Shown here: positions 20,886 to 31,245 of the stretch, piece after piece
Position numbering within the stretch: position 1 is the stretch's first letter
How the letters are laid out: every line of letters starts with the position of its first letter
Source of the DNA: Petrimonas sp. IBARAKI
GTDB taxonomy: Bacteria > Bacteroidota > Bacteroidia > Bacteroidales > Dysgonomonadaceae
Assembly: GCA_002356435.2 (NCBI GenBank)
Contig: AP018040.2
Location: 2,728,001-2,792,000 of the forward strand
DNA: 64,000 nucleotides
Direction of reading: 5' to 3'
Program-made: the position numbers and the translations under genes
Notes under the pieces: generated by a model
Told to the model about the DNA's origin: nothing
Database searches by the model: none
What the model saw: only the letters and a program-made list of their open reading frames with translations

Positions 20886-22565
20886 TCATTCCTGCATTAA
20901 TTTGTACCCTCTTTCGTGCACTGAACCCACCGCGCGCCCCGACGGGTCGGCATTTTTCTTAAACGCTTCATCCCATTCAAGTGCGACAGGTGTGCTGCAG
21001 GCTACCGAAGGAACAGACGGAACGCACTGCGCAGCCGAATCAGAAGGGAACAGGTCTGAATACAGGGTTCGGTAAACATATTCTTCTTTTGTCAGTGGCG
21101 GATTTATAGGAAAACGGTATCTCACGCTGGTCATTTGTTCATCAGTAACTGTCTCATTTGCAATGGTTCTCAAGGAATCAATCCAGCCGTAACCCACACC
21201 GTCGGAGAACTGCTCCTTTTGCCGCCAAGTCACTTCTGGAGGCAGATAGTCTTCAAAAGCCTTACGCAAAATATGTTTTTCAATTTTTCCGTTCCCTGCC
21301 ATTTTATCTTTCGGGTTAAGCCGCATGGCTACATCCAGAAACTCTTTGTCTAAGAAAGGCACACGCCCTTCCACACCCCATGCAGCCAGCGATTTGTTGG
21401 CTCGCAAACAGTCGTACTGGTGCAATTTACTTAATTTCCGCACGGTCTCCTTATGGAACTCTTCCGCATCGGGAGCCTTGTGAAAATAGAGATAACCACC
21501 GAAAACCTCATCGGCACCTTCGCCCGAAAGCACCATCTTCACCCCCATTGAACGGATATAGCGGGCCAACAGGTACATCGGAGTACTTGCCCGGACAGTA
21601 GTAACATCATATGTCTCAATATGATAAATCACGTCTCGCAAAGCATCCAGCCCTTCCCGGACGGTGAAATATATTTCGTGGTGAATGGAGCCAATATAGC
21701 TGGCAACCTTTCTCGCGGCAGCCAAGTCCGGCGAACCTTCCAGTCCGATGGCAAACGAGTGAAGCCGGGGCCACCACGCCTCTTCCCGGTTACCCGTTTC
21801 GATGCGCTTGGCAGCAAATTTCCTGGCTATGGCCGAAATTATGGAGCTGTCCAAGCCGCCGGAAAGCAAGACCCCATAAGGCACATCCGACATCAACTGA
21901 CGTTCTACCGCATTCTCCAGCGCCCGACGAAGTTCCTGAACATCCGACGGATTGTCCTCCACGTTTCCGTACTCCATCCAGTCACGAACATACCACCTGT
22001 ACGGCTCCTTGTCCGGACTGTAATAGTATTGTCCAGGCAAGAACTCTTCGATCCTGTTGCAGTAGCCTTCCAGCGCTTTGAGTTCCGAAGCCACGTAATA
22101 AGCGCCATCTCTGTCCCACCCCTGATAGAGCGGAATGATCCCGATGTGGTCGCGACCGATCAGGAAACGATCGTTTTCCATATCGTATAGCGCAAAAGCA
22201 AAAATTCCGTTCAGGTCTTCCAGAAAACCCGCTCCTTTTTCCCGATAGAGCGCCAGAATCACTTCACAATCGGATTGGGTCGTAAATTCGTATTTGTCCT
22301 TAACCTGTTTCCGGATATCCCTGTGATTATAAATTTCACCGTTAACGGCCAATACCAACTTTCCGTCTTTGCTGAAAAGGGGCTGTCTTCCGGATTTCGG
22401 ATCCACTATGGCCAATCGCTCGTGCGCCAGGATAGCTTTTTCAGAAACAAAAATCCCCGACCAGTCCGGACCCCGATGACGAACGGTTTTTGACATATTC
22501 AAGATTTGCTGACGCAAGCTTTCCGCCGGTCTTTTTATATTAAACGTACATACAATTCCACACAT
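20886..22565 (-). CDS. asnB: Asparagine synthetase B, glutamine-hydrolysing
   Basis: A 559-residue enzyme converting aspartate, ATP and glutamine to asparagine. The start at 22565 leaves the catalytic Cys as residue 2 (MCGIVCTFNI), which class II amidotransferases require; the longer reading frame upstream would bury it. The N-terminal Ntn domain (2 to about 200) is followed by the PP-loop synthetase domain with LLSGGLDSSIISA. The C-terminal tail of about 40 residues is poorly conserved. It is 126 nt downstream of gltD, with a heptamer-like repeat in the gap. Confidence 0.96.
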   Translation of the reverse strand: MCGIVCTFNIKRPAESLRQQILNMSKTVRHRGPDWSGIFVSEKAILAHERLAIVDPKSGRQPLFSKDGKLVLAVNGEIYNHRDIRKQVKDKYEFTTQSDCEVILALYREKGAGFLEDLNGIFAFALYDMENDRFLIGRDHIGIIPLYQGWDRDGAYYVASELKALEGYCNRIEEFLPGQYYYSPDKEPYRWYVRDWMEYGNVEDNPSDVQELRRALENAVERQLMSDVPYGVLLSGGLDSSIISAIARKFAAKRIETGNREEAWWPRLHSFAIGLEGSPDLAAARKVASYIGSIHHEIYFTVREGLDALRDVIYHIETYDVTTVRASTPMYLLARYIRSMGVKMVLSGEGADEVFGGYLYFHKAPDAEEFHKETVRKLSKLHQYDCLRANKSLAAWGVEGRVPFLDKEFLDVAMRLNPKDKMAGNGKIEKHILRKAFEDYLPPEVTWRQKEQFSDGVGYGWIDSLRTIANETVTDEQMTSVRYRFPINPPLTKEEYVYRTLYSDLFPSDSAAQCVPSVPSVACSTPVALEWDEAFKKNADPSGRAVGSVHERGYKLMQE

Positions 22566-22639
22566 TTCAAGTTGATTTTTTAAGTTCGAAGTCACCCTAG
22601 AATAAGGTATTCAGACTATTTTCAAGTCTATTAGTTTTA

Positions 22640-22694
22640 TTCTTGACTCTTTGCTTTTGGTTCTTGGTTCTTTGTTCCTGACTCTTTGCCCTCA
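22640..22694. repeat. Degenerate heptamer-like repeat upstream of asnB
   Basis: The gltD-asnB gap contains consecutive units resembling TTGACTC, TTTGCTT, TTGGTTC, TTGGTTC, TTTGTTCC, TGACTCT. The same CTTGGTTCTT word forms the hairpin at 9142-9177. The last bases overlap the end of gltD. This looks like a dispersed low-complexity intergenic repeat; a regulatory role is not evident. Confidence 0.55.
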
Positions 22695-24122
22695 ATCCTT
22701 TTCCTCGATTAACATTTGATGGACACATTCCGCCACTTTTCGTCCCGACGCAATGGCTTTTACGACCAGGCTGGCTCCCATCACTGCATCGCCTGTGGCA
22801 AAAACGTTTACGACCGAGCTCCGGTTTTCTCTGTCTACAGCAACATTCCCCCGAACATCATAAACCACACCAAGTTCGTCAAGCAACCCCTCGTGTATCG
22901 GGTGGACAAACCCCAACGCTAAAAAGACAATATCAGCCCTGATGGTCTCAGTTTTGCCCGTGCCCACCATGGTCAACCGTCCATTCTCTGCTTTCTGCCA
23001 GTTAATTTCCTCGACCACCGCTTCTTTTACGGTGCCATTTTCTCCCTTGAACTCAATGGTGTTCAGCAACCAACGGCGCTCACACCCTTCATCGTGCGAA
23101 CTGGAAGCTTTCAAAACATTTGGATAACTGTGGGGCCATGGCGTAGAAGAGTTTTTTCCAACGGGTGGTTTGGGCAATATCTCTATTTGCGTGACCTTTG
23201 CTGCTCCCTGCCTGATGGAAGTCCCCACACAATCCGACCCGGTATCCCCCCCGCCGATTACGAGGACGTGCTTGTCCCTGGCCGAAATTTTACCCGTATG
23301 GGTCAGTGTCTCACCCAGAATGAGCTGGTTTTGCTGGGAAAGATAATCCATCGCAAAATAAATCCCTTCCAGCTCCCTCCCCGCCGGGTTGATATCCCGC
23401 GGCTTCCCTGCGCCAACCGCCAGGCATACCGCATCGAACCGCTTCATAACCTCCGCGCCGGAAATATCCTTCCCTATTTCGGTACTTGTCCTGAAAACAA
23501 TTCCCTCTTCTTCAAGCTGTCTCAACCGCCGGTCAATCACTTTTTTATCCAGCTTGAAATTCGGAATACCATACCGGAGCAATCCTCCCGGGCTTTTGTC
23601 TTTTTCAAAAACCGTTACCGCATGGCCTTTTCTGTTGAGTTGTTGCGCAATAGCCAGTCCTGCCGGACCCGAACCGACGACGGCTACTTTTTTCCCTGTC
23701 CGATGCCGGGGAGGACAGGCTTTTATCATTCCTTCCAAAAAAGCGACCTCCGTAACCGATGCTTCGTTTTCGCGAATGGTTACGGGCGCTTCGTGCAAGG
23801 CAAGCACGCACGATTTTTCGCAGGGAGCAGGACAAACCCGCCCGGTAAAATCGGGGAAGTTATTGGTTTCGTGAAGAATCTCCACTCCTTCTTTCCATTT
23901 TCCCTTGTAAATCATATCCTGCCATTCAGGCATACGGTTGCCCAACGGACAAGCCCAATGACAGAAAGGTATTCCACAGTCCATGCAACGGGAAGCCTGC
24001 ACTTTCCGCTCTTCCTGGCTCAAGGCCTGCTCCACTTCTTCAAAGTCTGTAACTCTCTCCAGGACAGGCCTGTATCCCGCCTCCTTGCGGGGAATGGTTA
24101 TAAATGCTTTTGGATTGCCCAT
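22692..24122 (-). CDS. gltD: Glutamate synthase, small subunit
   Basis: A 476-residue NADPH-oxidising subunit that delivers electrons to GltB. The N-terminal cysteine clusters CMDCGIPFCHWACPLGNRMP (about 46-65) and CPAPCEKSC (about 96-104) bind 4Fe-4S centres. GSGPAGLAIAQ (about 152) is the FAD loop and VIGGGDTGSDCVG (about 285) the NADPH loop. The C-terminal VFATGDAVMGASLVVKAI closes the FAD site. It follows gltB by 37 nt, as expected of a two-subunit GOGAT operon. Confidence 0.97.
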   Translation of the reverse strand: MGNPKAFITIPRKEAGYRPVLERVTDFEEVEQALSQEERKVQASRCMDCGIPFCHWACPLGNRMPEWQDMIYKGKWKEGVEILHETNNFPDFTGRVCPAPCEKSCVLALHEAPVTIRENEASVTEVAFLEGMIKACPPRHRTGKKVAVVGSGPAGLAIAQQLNRKGHAVTVFEKDKSPGGLLRYGIPNFKLDKKVIDRRLRQLEEEGIVFRTSTEIGKDISGAEVMKRFDAVCLAVGAGKPRDINPAGRELEGIYFAMDYLSQQNQLILGETLTHTGKISARDKHVLVIGGGDTGSDCVGTSIRQGAAKVTQIEILPKPPVGKNSSTPWPHSYPNVLKASSSHDEGCERRWLLNTIEFKGENGTVKEAVVEEINWQKAENGRLTMVGTGKTETIRADIVFLALGFVHPIHEGLLDELGVVYDVRGNVAVDRENRSSVVNVFATGDAVMGASLVVKAIASGRKVAECVHQMLIEEKD

Positions 24123-24159
24123 TTTATCTTGATTTATACCGGTTTACACCTTGCAATGA

Positions 24160-27100
24160 TCACCGGGCTTCTGTTATAGAGGTTATTTTATTTTTCTTGT
24201 CCAACTCCACCAGCTTCTCCTCCTGCAATACTTTCTTATACTCGATCGGGACCACTTTGATGAATCGTTCCACGTTTGCTGCCCAATTTTTCAGGATTCT
24301 TTTTGCCAGCGGACTGTAGGTATATTTGTAGTGCGCTGAAATAAGGCCATAAAGTTCCTTTTGGTCGTCCGCTTCCTCAATGAGTGAAAGTTCAGCCATT
24401 TCCATGTTACAGAAATAGTCGAAATTGCCCTTTTCATCGTAGACATAAGCAACACCTCCACTCATGCCCGCAGCGAAATTTCGTCCGGTAGGCCCAAGGA
24501 CAACCGTACGGCCACCGGTCATGTATTCGCAACAATGATCCCCGGCCCCTTCCACAACGGCTATAGCGCCAGAATTGCGCACGCAGAAGCGCTCACCGGC
24601 CACTCCGTTGATGTAAACCTCACCCGAGGTAGCGCCGTAGAGCAAGGTATTTCCGCAAAGTATGTTCTCTTCGGGCTTAAACGTGCTTCCCGGGGGTGGG
24701 ACGACAATGATTCTCCCGCCCGAAAGGCCTTTTCCCAGGTAATCGTTGGCATCGCCTTCGATGCGAAAGGTAACTCCTTTTGCCAGAAATGCCCCGAAAC
24801 TCTGCCCGGCTGAACCTTCGAACGTAGCTTTTATCGTATCACCGGGCAATCCGGCCTGCCCGTATCGCCTGGCTATTTCGCCAGAAAGCATGGCACCGGC
24901 AGCACGGTCGGTATTCCTTATCTTCAGCTTTATTTCAACAGGCATAAGTAAATCCAGCGCGGGTGACGATCTGCGAATCAACTCCCTGTCAAGGACGTCG
25001 CAGATCTTATGTTCTTGATCCGAAATTTTATGTAACGCATTAGGGGTAACGTCTCCAGGGAAAAATATAATTTTTGAAAGATCGATCTTACCTGTTTTTG
25101 GAAAATCGGGAAACTGCTTCCTCTCCAATAGATCGGCCCGTCCGACAGCTTCTTCCAGTGTTCTGCAACCCAGTTGAGCAAGGTGCTCACGGGTTTCCTC
25201 GGCAAGAAACGTAAAGAAGTTCACCAAATATTCGTATCTCCCTACAAATCGTTTGCGAAGTTCAGCATTTTGTGTGGCTACCCCTACCGGACATGTGTTC
25301 AGGTGGCATTTTCGCATCATCACGCAACCCAAAACAATCAGGGCACTGGTGGCAAATCCGAACTCCTCGGCTCCCAGCAGCGCGGATAGAATGATGTCGC
25401 GACCAGTCTTTACCTGTCCGTCGGCCTGCAGACGGACAACTCCCCGCAAATTATTCATCACGAGCGTTTGCTGTATTTCGGCCAGCCCAATTTCCAACGG
25501 TAACCCCGCATGCTTGATGGAACTGGCAGGGCTTGCCCCCGTTCCGCCTTCGCTACCGCTTATCAGGATCAAATCGGCTTTGGCTTTGGCAACACCAGCC
25601 GCGATGGTACCTACCCCACTCTCCGCAACCAGCTTGACGCTCACGACGGCCGAAGGATTGATGTTCTTTAAATCGAAAATAAGCTGCGCCAGGTCTTCGA
25701 TAGAGTAAATATCATGGTGAGGTGGCGGTGAAATCAGTGAAATTCCGGGAATGGAATGCCTTGTCCTGGCTATGATTTTATCCACCTTATAGCCGGGGAG
25801 CTGGCCTCCTTCACCCGGCTTGGCTCCCTGTGCAATTTTTATCTGAAGCTCATCGGCATTCACCAGGTATTCGGCGGTAACGCCAAAACGTCCGGAGGCA
25901 ACCTGCTTGATGGCCGAACGGGTACTTAATCCGTCGTCCCGCTTCTTGTATCTTTCGGGATCCTCACCGCCCTCGCCCGTATTGCTTCTTCCTCCGATGA
26001 TGTTCATGGCAATGGCCATCGCTTCGTGTGCCTCCCGGCTGATGGAGCCGTACGACATGGCACCTGTACAAAACCGCTTCATGATGTTTGCGGCCGGCTC
26101 CACCTCCGAAATGTCAATCGGATTCCGTTTGTAATCGAGCATATCCCTTATGAAAGCCGGATTGGGTTTATCGTCCACCGTTCGGGTATATTCTTTAAAC
26201 AGGCCGTAGTTGTTGGTTTTGGTTGCAATCTGCAAACGGGAAACAGTTTCGGGGTTCCAGGCATGGTATTCCCCGTTGTTGCGGTAAGCGTAAATACCCA
26301 GGTTCTCCAGGCGAGACGCCCCGTTATCGGCCTCGTTGAATGATTCGAAAAATGGCAGCAGCACCTCGTGGGCAATGTCGTCCATATCGATGCCTTCTAT
26401 CTTTGACGAAATTCCCTTGAAATAAGTATTCAGTACGCCCGAAGAGATGCCGATGGCTTCAAAAATATGTGCTCCACGGTAACTCCTCAGCGTCGAGTTT
26501 CCCATTTTTGACAAAACTTTAAGCAGTCCTTTGTTGACCGACTTGATGTAGTTCTTCTTTGCCGTTTCGAAATCAAGCTGGATATCGCCTGTTTTCACTT
26601 TTTTTGCCAGCACGCCAAACGCGAGGTAGGGATTTATAGCGTTAGCTCCGAAGCCGAACAACAAGGCAAAATGCATCACTTCCCGGGGTTCGGCACTTTC
26701 CACGACGATATCAATCTGAATCCTCTTCCTTTTTTCCACCAAATAATGATGCACGGCAGAAACCGCCAGCAGGGAAGGAATTGGAGCGTGATTCTTGTCA
26801 ACTCCCCGGTCGCTTAAGACAATGTAATTTTTCCCTTCATCTACGGCTCTTTCTACCAAAAGGCACAGCTCGCCGATGGCTTTTTTTAATCCGGCAGCAC
26901 CTTCCTCAGGGTTGAAAAGCATCGGCAAGACAGCGGTTGAAAATCCTTTATATCTCAGATTCAATAGGATATCGAACTGCGTATTGGTCAGGATCGGACT
27001 TTTCACTTTCACGATTTTGGATAAGCGGGGAATCTCATCCAGCAAGTTTTGATGAATTGCCCCCAGATACCCGGTGAGCGACATCACCAATTCCTCCCGG

Positions 27101-28698
27101 ATCGGATCGATTGGGGGATTGGTAACCTGTGCGAATTGTTGCCGGAAATAGTTGAACAGGCGTTGCGGTTTCCGGGAAAACAGCGCCAGCGAGGCGTCGT
27201 TGCCCATGGACGAAACAGGCTCCTTGCCTTCGTTGGCCATCGGGACAATCAGGTTCTCAATATCTTCTTCCGAATAGCCAAAGGCGGTCAGTAAAGTATT
27301 CAAGTTAGGAATTTCATTGTTCACGCTCCGTCCCGAGGAAATCTCTTCGAGGTTGCTGCAGTTTTTATTGAGCCAATCCCTGTATGGAAAGGCTTCGGCA
27401 AGCGTTTTTTTCAATTCATCGTCGGAGAAAATGCGGCCTGTTTTAGTATCCACCATCAACATTTTCCCGGGACGAAGACGGCCCCGTGCTTTTATTTTAT
27501 CGGGAGCAATTTCGAGTACGCCGGTCTCGGAAGCAATAATCAGTTGATCGTCATGCGTAACAGTATACCGTGCCGGCCTAAGTCCGTTCCTGTCCAACAT
27601 TCCGCCAGCAAACTGCCCGTCGCTGAAAAGCAACGCTGCCGGCCCGTCCCACGGCTCCATCAGCATACTGTGGTATTCGTAAAACGCTTTCAGATCACCG
27701 GAAATCGGATTTTTATCGTTGAAACTCTCCGGCACAAGCATGGCCAAGGCATGGGGAAGGCTTTTGCCGGACATCACGAGAAACTCCAACACGTTATCCA
27801 GCGATGCGCTGTCGCTCATGGCAGGCTGAACAATGGGGAACAAGTCCTGTATATCCCCCAGGACGCCGGATTTCAAAACACTTTCCCGGCTTTCCATCCA
27901 TTGCCGGTTGCCCCGGATGGTATTGATCTCACCGTTGTGTCCAAGCATGCGGAAGGGCTGCGCCAAGTCCCAGGTAGGGAAAGTATTGGTGCTGAAACGG
28001 GAGTGGACCAAAGCCACCCGGCTTGTAAAGTTCGGATTTGAAAGATCGGGAAAATACTCCCGCAGTTGCAGGGAGGTCAGCATTCCCTTGTAAATCATCT
28101 GCCTGGAAGAGAGGCTGACGATGTAAAAACTGCGGTCGGCCGCCGTGCCGGACTGCAAAATAGTTTTCTCAATTTTTTTGCGCAGGATATAAAGTTTACG
28201 TTCCAATTCATCCTGCGGATAACTTCCGGTAATAAAAACCTGCTTGATATCGGGCTCGTTGGAGCGGGAAATCTCCCCCAAACAGGTAGAATTTACAGGC
28301 ACGTCCCTTACGGCGAGCAGATGCAAATCCTCTTTCACGGTGAGTTTTTGAATAAGATCAATGCATTCACCGGCTTTTTGCTTATTTTTCGGAAGGAAAA
28401 CCAGGCCGGTCCCATATTTGCCTTTAGAGGGAACCTCAATTCCTTGAAGCAAAATAAACTCGTGGGGGATATGAACGAGAATACCTGCTCCGTCTCCGGT
28501 TTTGTTGTCTGCACTTTCCGCCCCCCGGTGCACCATATTTTCGAGCACCTGAAGTCCGTTTTCTACCGTTTCGTGCGATTTGTCTCCGTTCAACGAGACT
28601 ACCAACCCAACGCCACAGGCATCGTGCTCATTTTGAAAAGAATAAAGGGTTTTACGCTCGTAATCAGCTATATACTGTAAAGGATTGTCGATAAACAT
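24160..28698 (-). CDS. gltB: Glutamate synthase, large subunit
   Basis: A 1512-residue subunit that makes two glutamates from glutamine and 2-oxoglutarate. The Ntn glutaminase nucleophile is Cys28 (HDACGVGL), implying removal of a 27-residue propeptide. A central domain and the FMN-binding synthase barrel (about 800-1200, with GEGGEDPERYKKRDDG and GSEGGTGASPASS) follow. CVMMRKCHLNTCPVG (about 1130-1150) binds the 3Fe-4S cluster. The C-terminal GXGXG beta-helix (about 1270-1450) completes it. It sits 69 nt downstream of glnN and 37 nt upstream of gltD, so GS and GOGAT adjoin. Confidence 0.97.
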   Translation of the reverse strand: MFIDNPLQYIADYERKTLYSFQNEHDACGVGLVVSLNGDKSHETVENGLQVLENMVHRGAESADNKTGDGAGILVHIPHEFILLQGIEVPSKGKYGTGLVFLPKNKQKAGECIDLIQKLTVKEDLHLLAVRDVPVNSTCLGEISRSNEPDIKQVFITGSYPQDELERKLYILRKKIEKTILQSGTAADRSFYIVSLSSRQMIYKGMLTSLQLREYFPDLSNPNFTSRVALVHSRFSTNTFPTWDLAQPFRMLGHNGEINTIRGNRQWMESRESVLKSGVLGDIQDLFPIVQPAMSDSASLDNVLEFLVMSGKSLPHALAMLVPESFNDKNPISGDLKAFYEYHSMLMEPWDGPAALLFSDGQFAGGMLDRNGLRPARYTVTHDDQLIIASETGVLEIAPDKIKARGRLRPGKMLMVDTKTGRIFSDDELKKTLAEAFPYRDWLNKNCSNLEEISSGRSVNNEIPNLNTLLTAFGYSEEDIENLIVPMANEGKEPVSSMGNDASLALFSRKPQRLFNYFRQQFAQVTNPPIDPIREELVMSLTGYLGAIHQNLLDEIPRLSKIVKVKSPILTNTQFDILLNLRYKGFSTAVLPMLFNPEEGAAGLKKAIGELCLLVERAVDEGKNYIVLSDRGVDKNHAPIPSLLAVSAVHHYLVEKRKRIQIDIVVESAEPREVMHFALLFGFGANAINPYLAFGVLAKKVKTGDIQLDFETAKKNYIKSVNKGLLKVLSKMGNSTLRSYRGAHIFEAIGISSGVLNTYFKGISSKIEGIDMDDIAHEVLLPFFESFNEADNGASRLENLGIYAYRNNGEYHAWNPETVSRLQIATKTNNYGLFKEYTRTVDDKPNPAFIRDMLDYKRNPIDISEVEPAANIMKRFCTGAMSYGSISREAHEAMAIAMNIIGGRSNTGEGGEDPERYKKRDDGLSTRSAIKQVASGRFGVTAEYLVNADELQIKIAQGAKPGEGGQLPGYKVDKIIARTRHSIPGISLISPPPHHDIYSIEDLAQLIFDLKNINPSAVVSVKLVAESGVGTIAAGVAKAKADLILISGSEGGTGASPASSIKHAGLPLEIGLAEIQQTLVMNNLRGVVRLQADGQVKTGRDIILSALLGAEEFGFATSALIVLGCVMMRKCHLNTCPVGVATQNAELRKRFVGRYEYLVNFFTFLAEETREHLAQLGCRTLEEAVGRADLLERKQFPDFPKTGKIDLSKIIFFPGDVTPNALHKISDQEHKICDVLDRELIRRSSPALDLLMPVEIKLKIRNTDRAAGAMLSGEIARRYGQAGLPGDTIKATFEGSAGQSFGAFLAKGVTFRIEGDANDYLGKGLSGGRIIVVPPPGSTFKPEENILCGNTLLYGATSGEVYINGVAGERFCVRNSGAIAVVEGAGDHCCEYMTGGRTVVLGPTGRNFAAGMSGGVAYVYDEKGNFDYFCNMEMAELSLIEEADDQKELYGLISAHYKYTYSPLAKRILKNWAANVERFIKVVPIEYKKVLQEEKLVELDKKNKITSITEAR

Positions 28699-28767
28699 TG
28701 TATTCGTATTTTTTTAAATCCGTTTGTCCAAAAAGAAAAACAGGTTGAAACAGTATGGAAGGCAGCT

Positions 28768-30963
28768 TCAACTGATAAATAACAATTCGCGGTATTTGGG
28801 CAGGGGCCACATCTGGTTATCCACGATCAGTTCCAGCTTATCGATGTGATAACGGATAACGTCGAAAAACGGCAATACCTTATCGTGATATTCAACGGCT
28901 TTTTCTCGTTCGTTATCAATCTTATTGGCTACTTTCCGGGCTTCTACCATCGCATCCACATTGGTTTTGATTCCGGAGATGTGCCTGGCAATGTCCACGA
29001 TTAAGGCGAGATCGTCCTTATTCAGTTCGTTCGCCTGTTTTTCGTCAAACACGCCGCGAAGTTTGTACACATTATCCAGCAGCATCGTTTGGTATTGCGT
29101 GGCCACCGGAATGATGTGATTGATGGATAGATCACCGAGTACGCGGGCTTCAATCTGAATTTTTTTGGTGTAGGTTTCCCATTTTACTTCGTTTCGCGCA
29201 TGAAGCTCCCTTTCGTTCAGCACTCCGACGGTTTCAAACAATTCCACCGATTCCCGGCTGATATAGGTGTCATAAATCAGCGGAACACTTGTTTCGCAAT
29301 TCAATCCCCGTTTTTGGGCTTCTTCTTTCCACTCGTCGGAATACCCGTTCCCGTCGAAACGGATGTTTTTACATGCCTTGATATAAAGGCGGAGCGTATC
29401 GTAAATCGCTTGCTCTTTCTTCATCCCGGTTTTCATTTTAACCTCGATCTCTTTTTTGAACTCAATCAACTGCATGGCTACCGAAGCATTAAGAGCAGTC
29501 ATTGCTGAAGAACAGTTAGCCGATGATCCAACGGCACGAAATTCAAAACGGTTTCCCGTGAAGGCAAACGGTGATGTGCGGTTGCGGTCCGTATTGTCGA
29601 TCAGTACTTCGGGAATGTGGGCTACGCCCAGCCTCATCTTCTGAAATTCATCTACCGCAATGTCGTCGTCTTCGGAGCTTTCTTCAATTTTATCGAGAAC
29701 AGCGGAAATCTGTGTTCCGAGAAAAACAGAAATAATTGCCGGAGGCGCTTCATTGGCTCCTAAACGGTGTGCATTCTGAGCCGACATAATGGATGCCTTG
29801 AGCAATCCATTGTTCTTGTAAACCGCCATCAACGTATTGACAATAAATACGATAAACTGCAGGTTCTCACGGGCGGTCTTTCCCGGTGTGAACAATCCCA
29901 CTCCGGTATCCGTTCCCAGCGACCAGTTGTTGTGTTTGCCTGATCCGTTTACGCCGGCAAAAGGTTTTTCGTGAAGAACAAGCCTGAAGTGATGCTTGGC
30001 GGCTAACCTGTGCATCAACGACATAACCAGCAGGTTTTGATCTATGGAAAGGTTGGTTTCCCCAAAAACAGGGGCCAGTTCAAACTGGTTGGGGGCAACT
30101 TCATTGTGCCGTGTTTTTAACGGAATACCGTACTTGTACGCTTCAAACTCCACTTCCCGCATAAATGCTGCAACCCGGGGGGGTATAGAACCAAAATAGT
30201 GGTCTTCGAGCTGTTGGTTCTTAGCGCTCTCGTGCCCCATCAGCGTTCTTCCGGTGAGGTTTAAATCGGGACGGGCATCGTACAAAGCCTGGTCGACAAG
30301 GAAGTATTCCTGTTCCCAGCCGAGGTAGGAATAAACTTTATTTACTTTGGGGTCAAACAGCCGGCACACCTCTACCGCTGCTTTGTCAACAGCGGATAAG
30401 GCCTTTAGCAAAGGAGTCTTATAGTCGAGCGCTTCACCCGTATAGGAAATAAAAACCGTTGGGATGCAAAGGGTATCGTCAACAATAAAGGCGGGCGATG
30501 ATGGATCCCATGCGGTATACCCACGGGCTTCAAAAGTGTTCCGGATACCGCCGCTGGGGAAACTTGAGGCATCCGGTTCCTGCTGTGCCAGTAACTTGCC
30601 GGAAAATTTTTCTATAATATCGCCTCCCGGCGCATCAACATAGTCAATAAAGCTGTCGTGCTTCTCCGCCGTTCCATCCGTCAGCGGTTGGAACCAATGC
30701 GTGTAGTGAGAGGCTCCCATTTCCATTGCCCACATTTTCATTCCTGCTGCAACGTGTTCTGCAATTTCACGTGGCAACGTTATACCCTCATCTATGGCAT
30801 CCACGATTACTTTTATTGTATCCCTGGATAAGTATTTGGCCATTTGCTTTCGATTAAAAACGTACTTGCCATAATAATCCGACGGTTGCCCCTTGGGAGC
30901 TTCCTCCATCACGGGAAGGCGCTTTGATGCTTCCACAATTGCACTGAATCTCAATGTTGACAT
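28768..30963 (-). CDS. glnN: Glutamine synthetase type III
   Basis: A 731-residue GSIII, the long class typical of Bacteroidetes and cyanobacteria (GSI is about 470). The N-terminal GSIII domain has FNRKQMAKYLSRD and MEMGASHYTHWFQPLTDG (about 95-112). The catalytic region includes RHNEVAPNQFELAPVFGE and VNGSGKHNNWSLGT. It fixes ammonia into glutamine with ATP and supplies the adjacent GltBD. A strong TAnnTTTG promoter lies about 80 nt upstream. Confidence 0.97.
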   Translation of the reverse strand: MSTLRFSAIVEASKRLPVMEEAPKGQPSDYYGKYVFNRKQMAKYLSRDTIKVIVDAIDEGITLPREIAEHVAAGMKMWAMEMGASHYTHWFQPLTDGTAEKHDSFIDYVDAPGGDIIEKFSGKLLAQQEPDASSFPSGGIRNTFEARGYTAWDPSSPAFIVDDTLCIPTVFISYTGEALDYKTPLLKALSAVDKAAVEVCRLFDPKVNKVYSYLGWEQEYFLVDQALYDARPDLNLTGRTLMGHESAKNQQLEDHYFGSIPPRVAAFMREVEFEAYKYGIPLKTRHNEVAPNQFELAPVFGETNLSIDQNLLVMSLMHRLAAKHHFRLVLHEKPFAGVNGSGKHNNWSLGTDTGVGLFTPGKTARENLQFIVFIVNTLMAVYKNNGLLKASIMSAQNAHRLGANEAPPAIISVFLGTQISAVLDKIEESSEDDDIAVDEFQKMRLGVAHIPEVLIDNTDRNRTSPFAFTGNRFEFRAVGSSANCSSAMTALNASVAMQLIEFKKEIEVKMKTGMKKEQAIYDTLRLYIKACKNIRFDGNGYSDEWKEEAQKRGLNCETSVPLIYDTYISRESVELFETVGVLNERELHARNEVKWETYTKKIQIEARVLGDLSINHIIPVATQYQTMLLDNVYKLRGVFDEKQANELNKDDLALIVDIARHISGIKTNVDAMVEARKVANKIDNEREKAVEYHDKVLPFFDVIRYHIDKLELIVDNQMWPLPKYRELLFIS

Positions 30964-31043
30964 AATGAATTTTATTTTAAATGTTTAGCTTCAAATATCC
31001 ACAAATAATCAATATATAATATCTTTTTGATTTTTTATCGACG

Positions 31044-31074
31044 CAAAGATAAACACTTTGATTTTTACACACAA
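31044..31074 (-). promoter_or_regulatory. Predicted glnN promoter
   Basis: On the minus strand TTG (31074-31072) is 20 nt upstream of TATCTTTG (31051-31044), matching the Bacteroidetes -33/-7 consensus. The start would be near 31037, with a leader of about 75 nt. No nitrogen-regulator site was recognised. Confidence 0.55.
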
Positions 31075-31192
31075 GAAAAACAGCAATTTTCTTTTATTTT
31101 ATTTAAAACATATCATTTTGACAACCATGCCGCCATCTTTCACTTCCTTCGCATGGATTTGAATTGTCATTGTCAACCATAAATCACAAAAA

Positions 31193-31221
31193 AGGCGTAT
31201 CTGGATTTCTCCGACACACCT
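31193..31221 (-). terminator. Intrinsic terminator after dapL
   Basis: Read on the minus strand, AGGTGTGTC (31221-31213) pairs with GATACGCCT (31201-31193) to give a 9-bp stem with two G-U pairs and an 11-nt loop, followed directly by a T6 run. It lies 24 nt past the dapL stop and separates dapFL from glnN. Confidence 0.75.
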
Positions 31222-31245
31222 TCTTTCTTCCAAAAAAAAATTTAA

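Noticed and set aside
23094-24179. 361-codon plus-strand ORF opposite gltD
   Set aside because: Antisense to a clear gltD; composition and lack of motifs mark it as a shadow frame.
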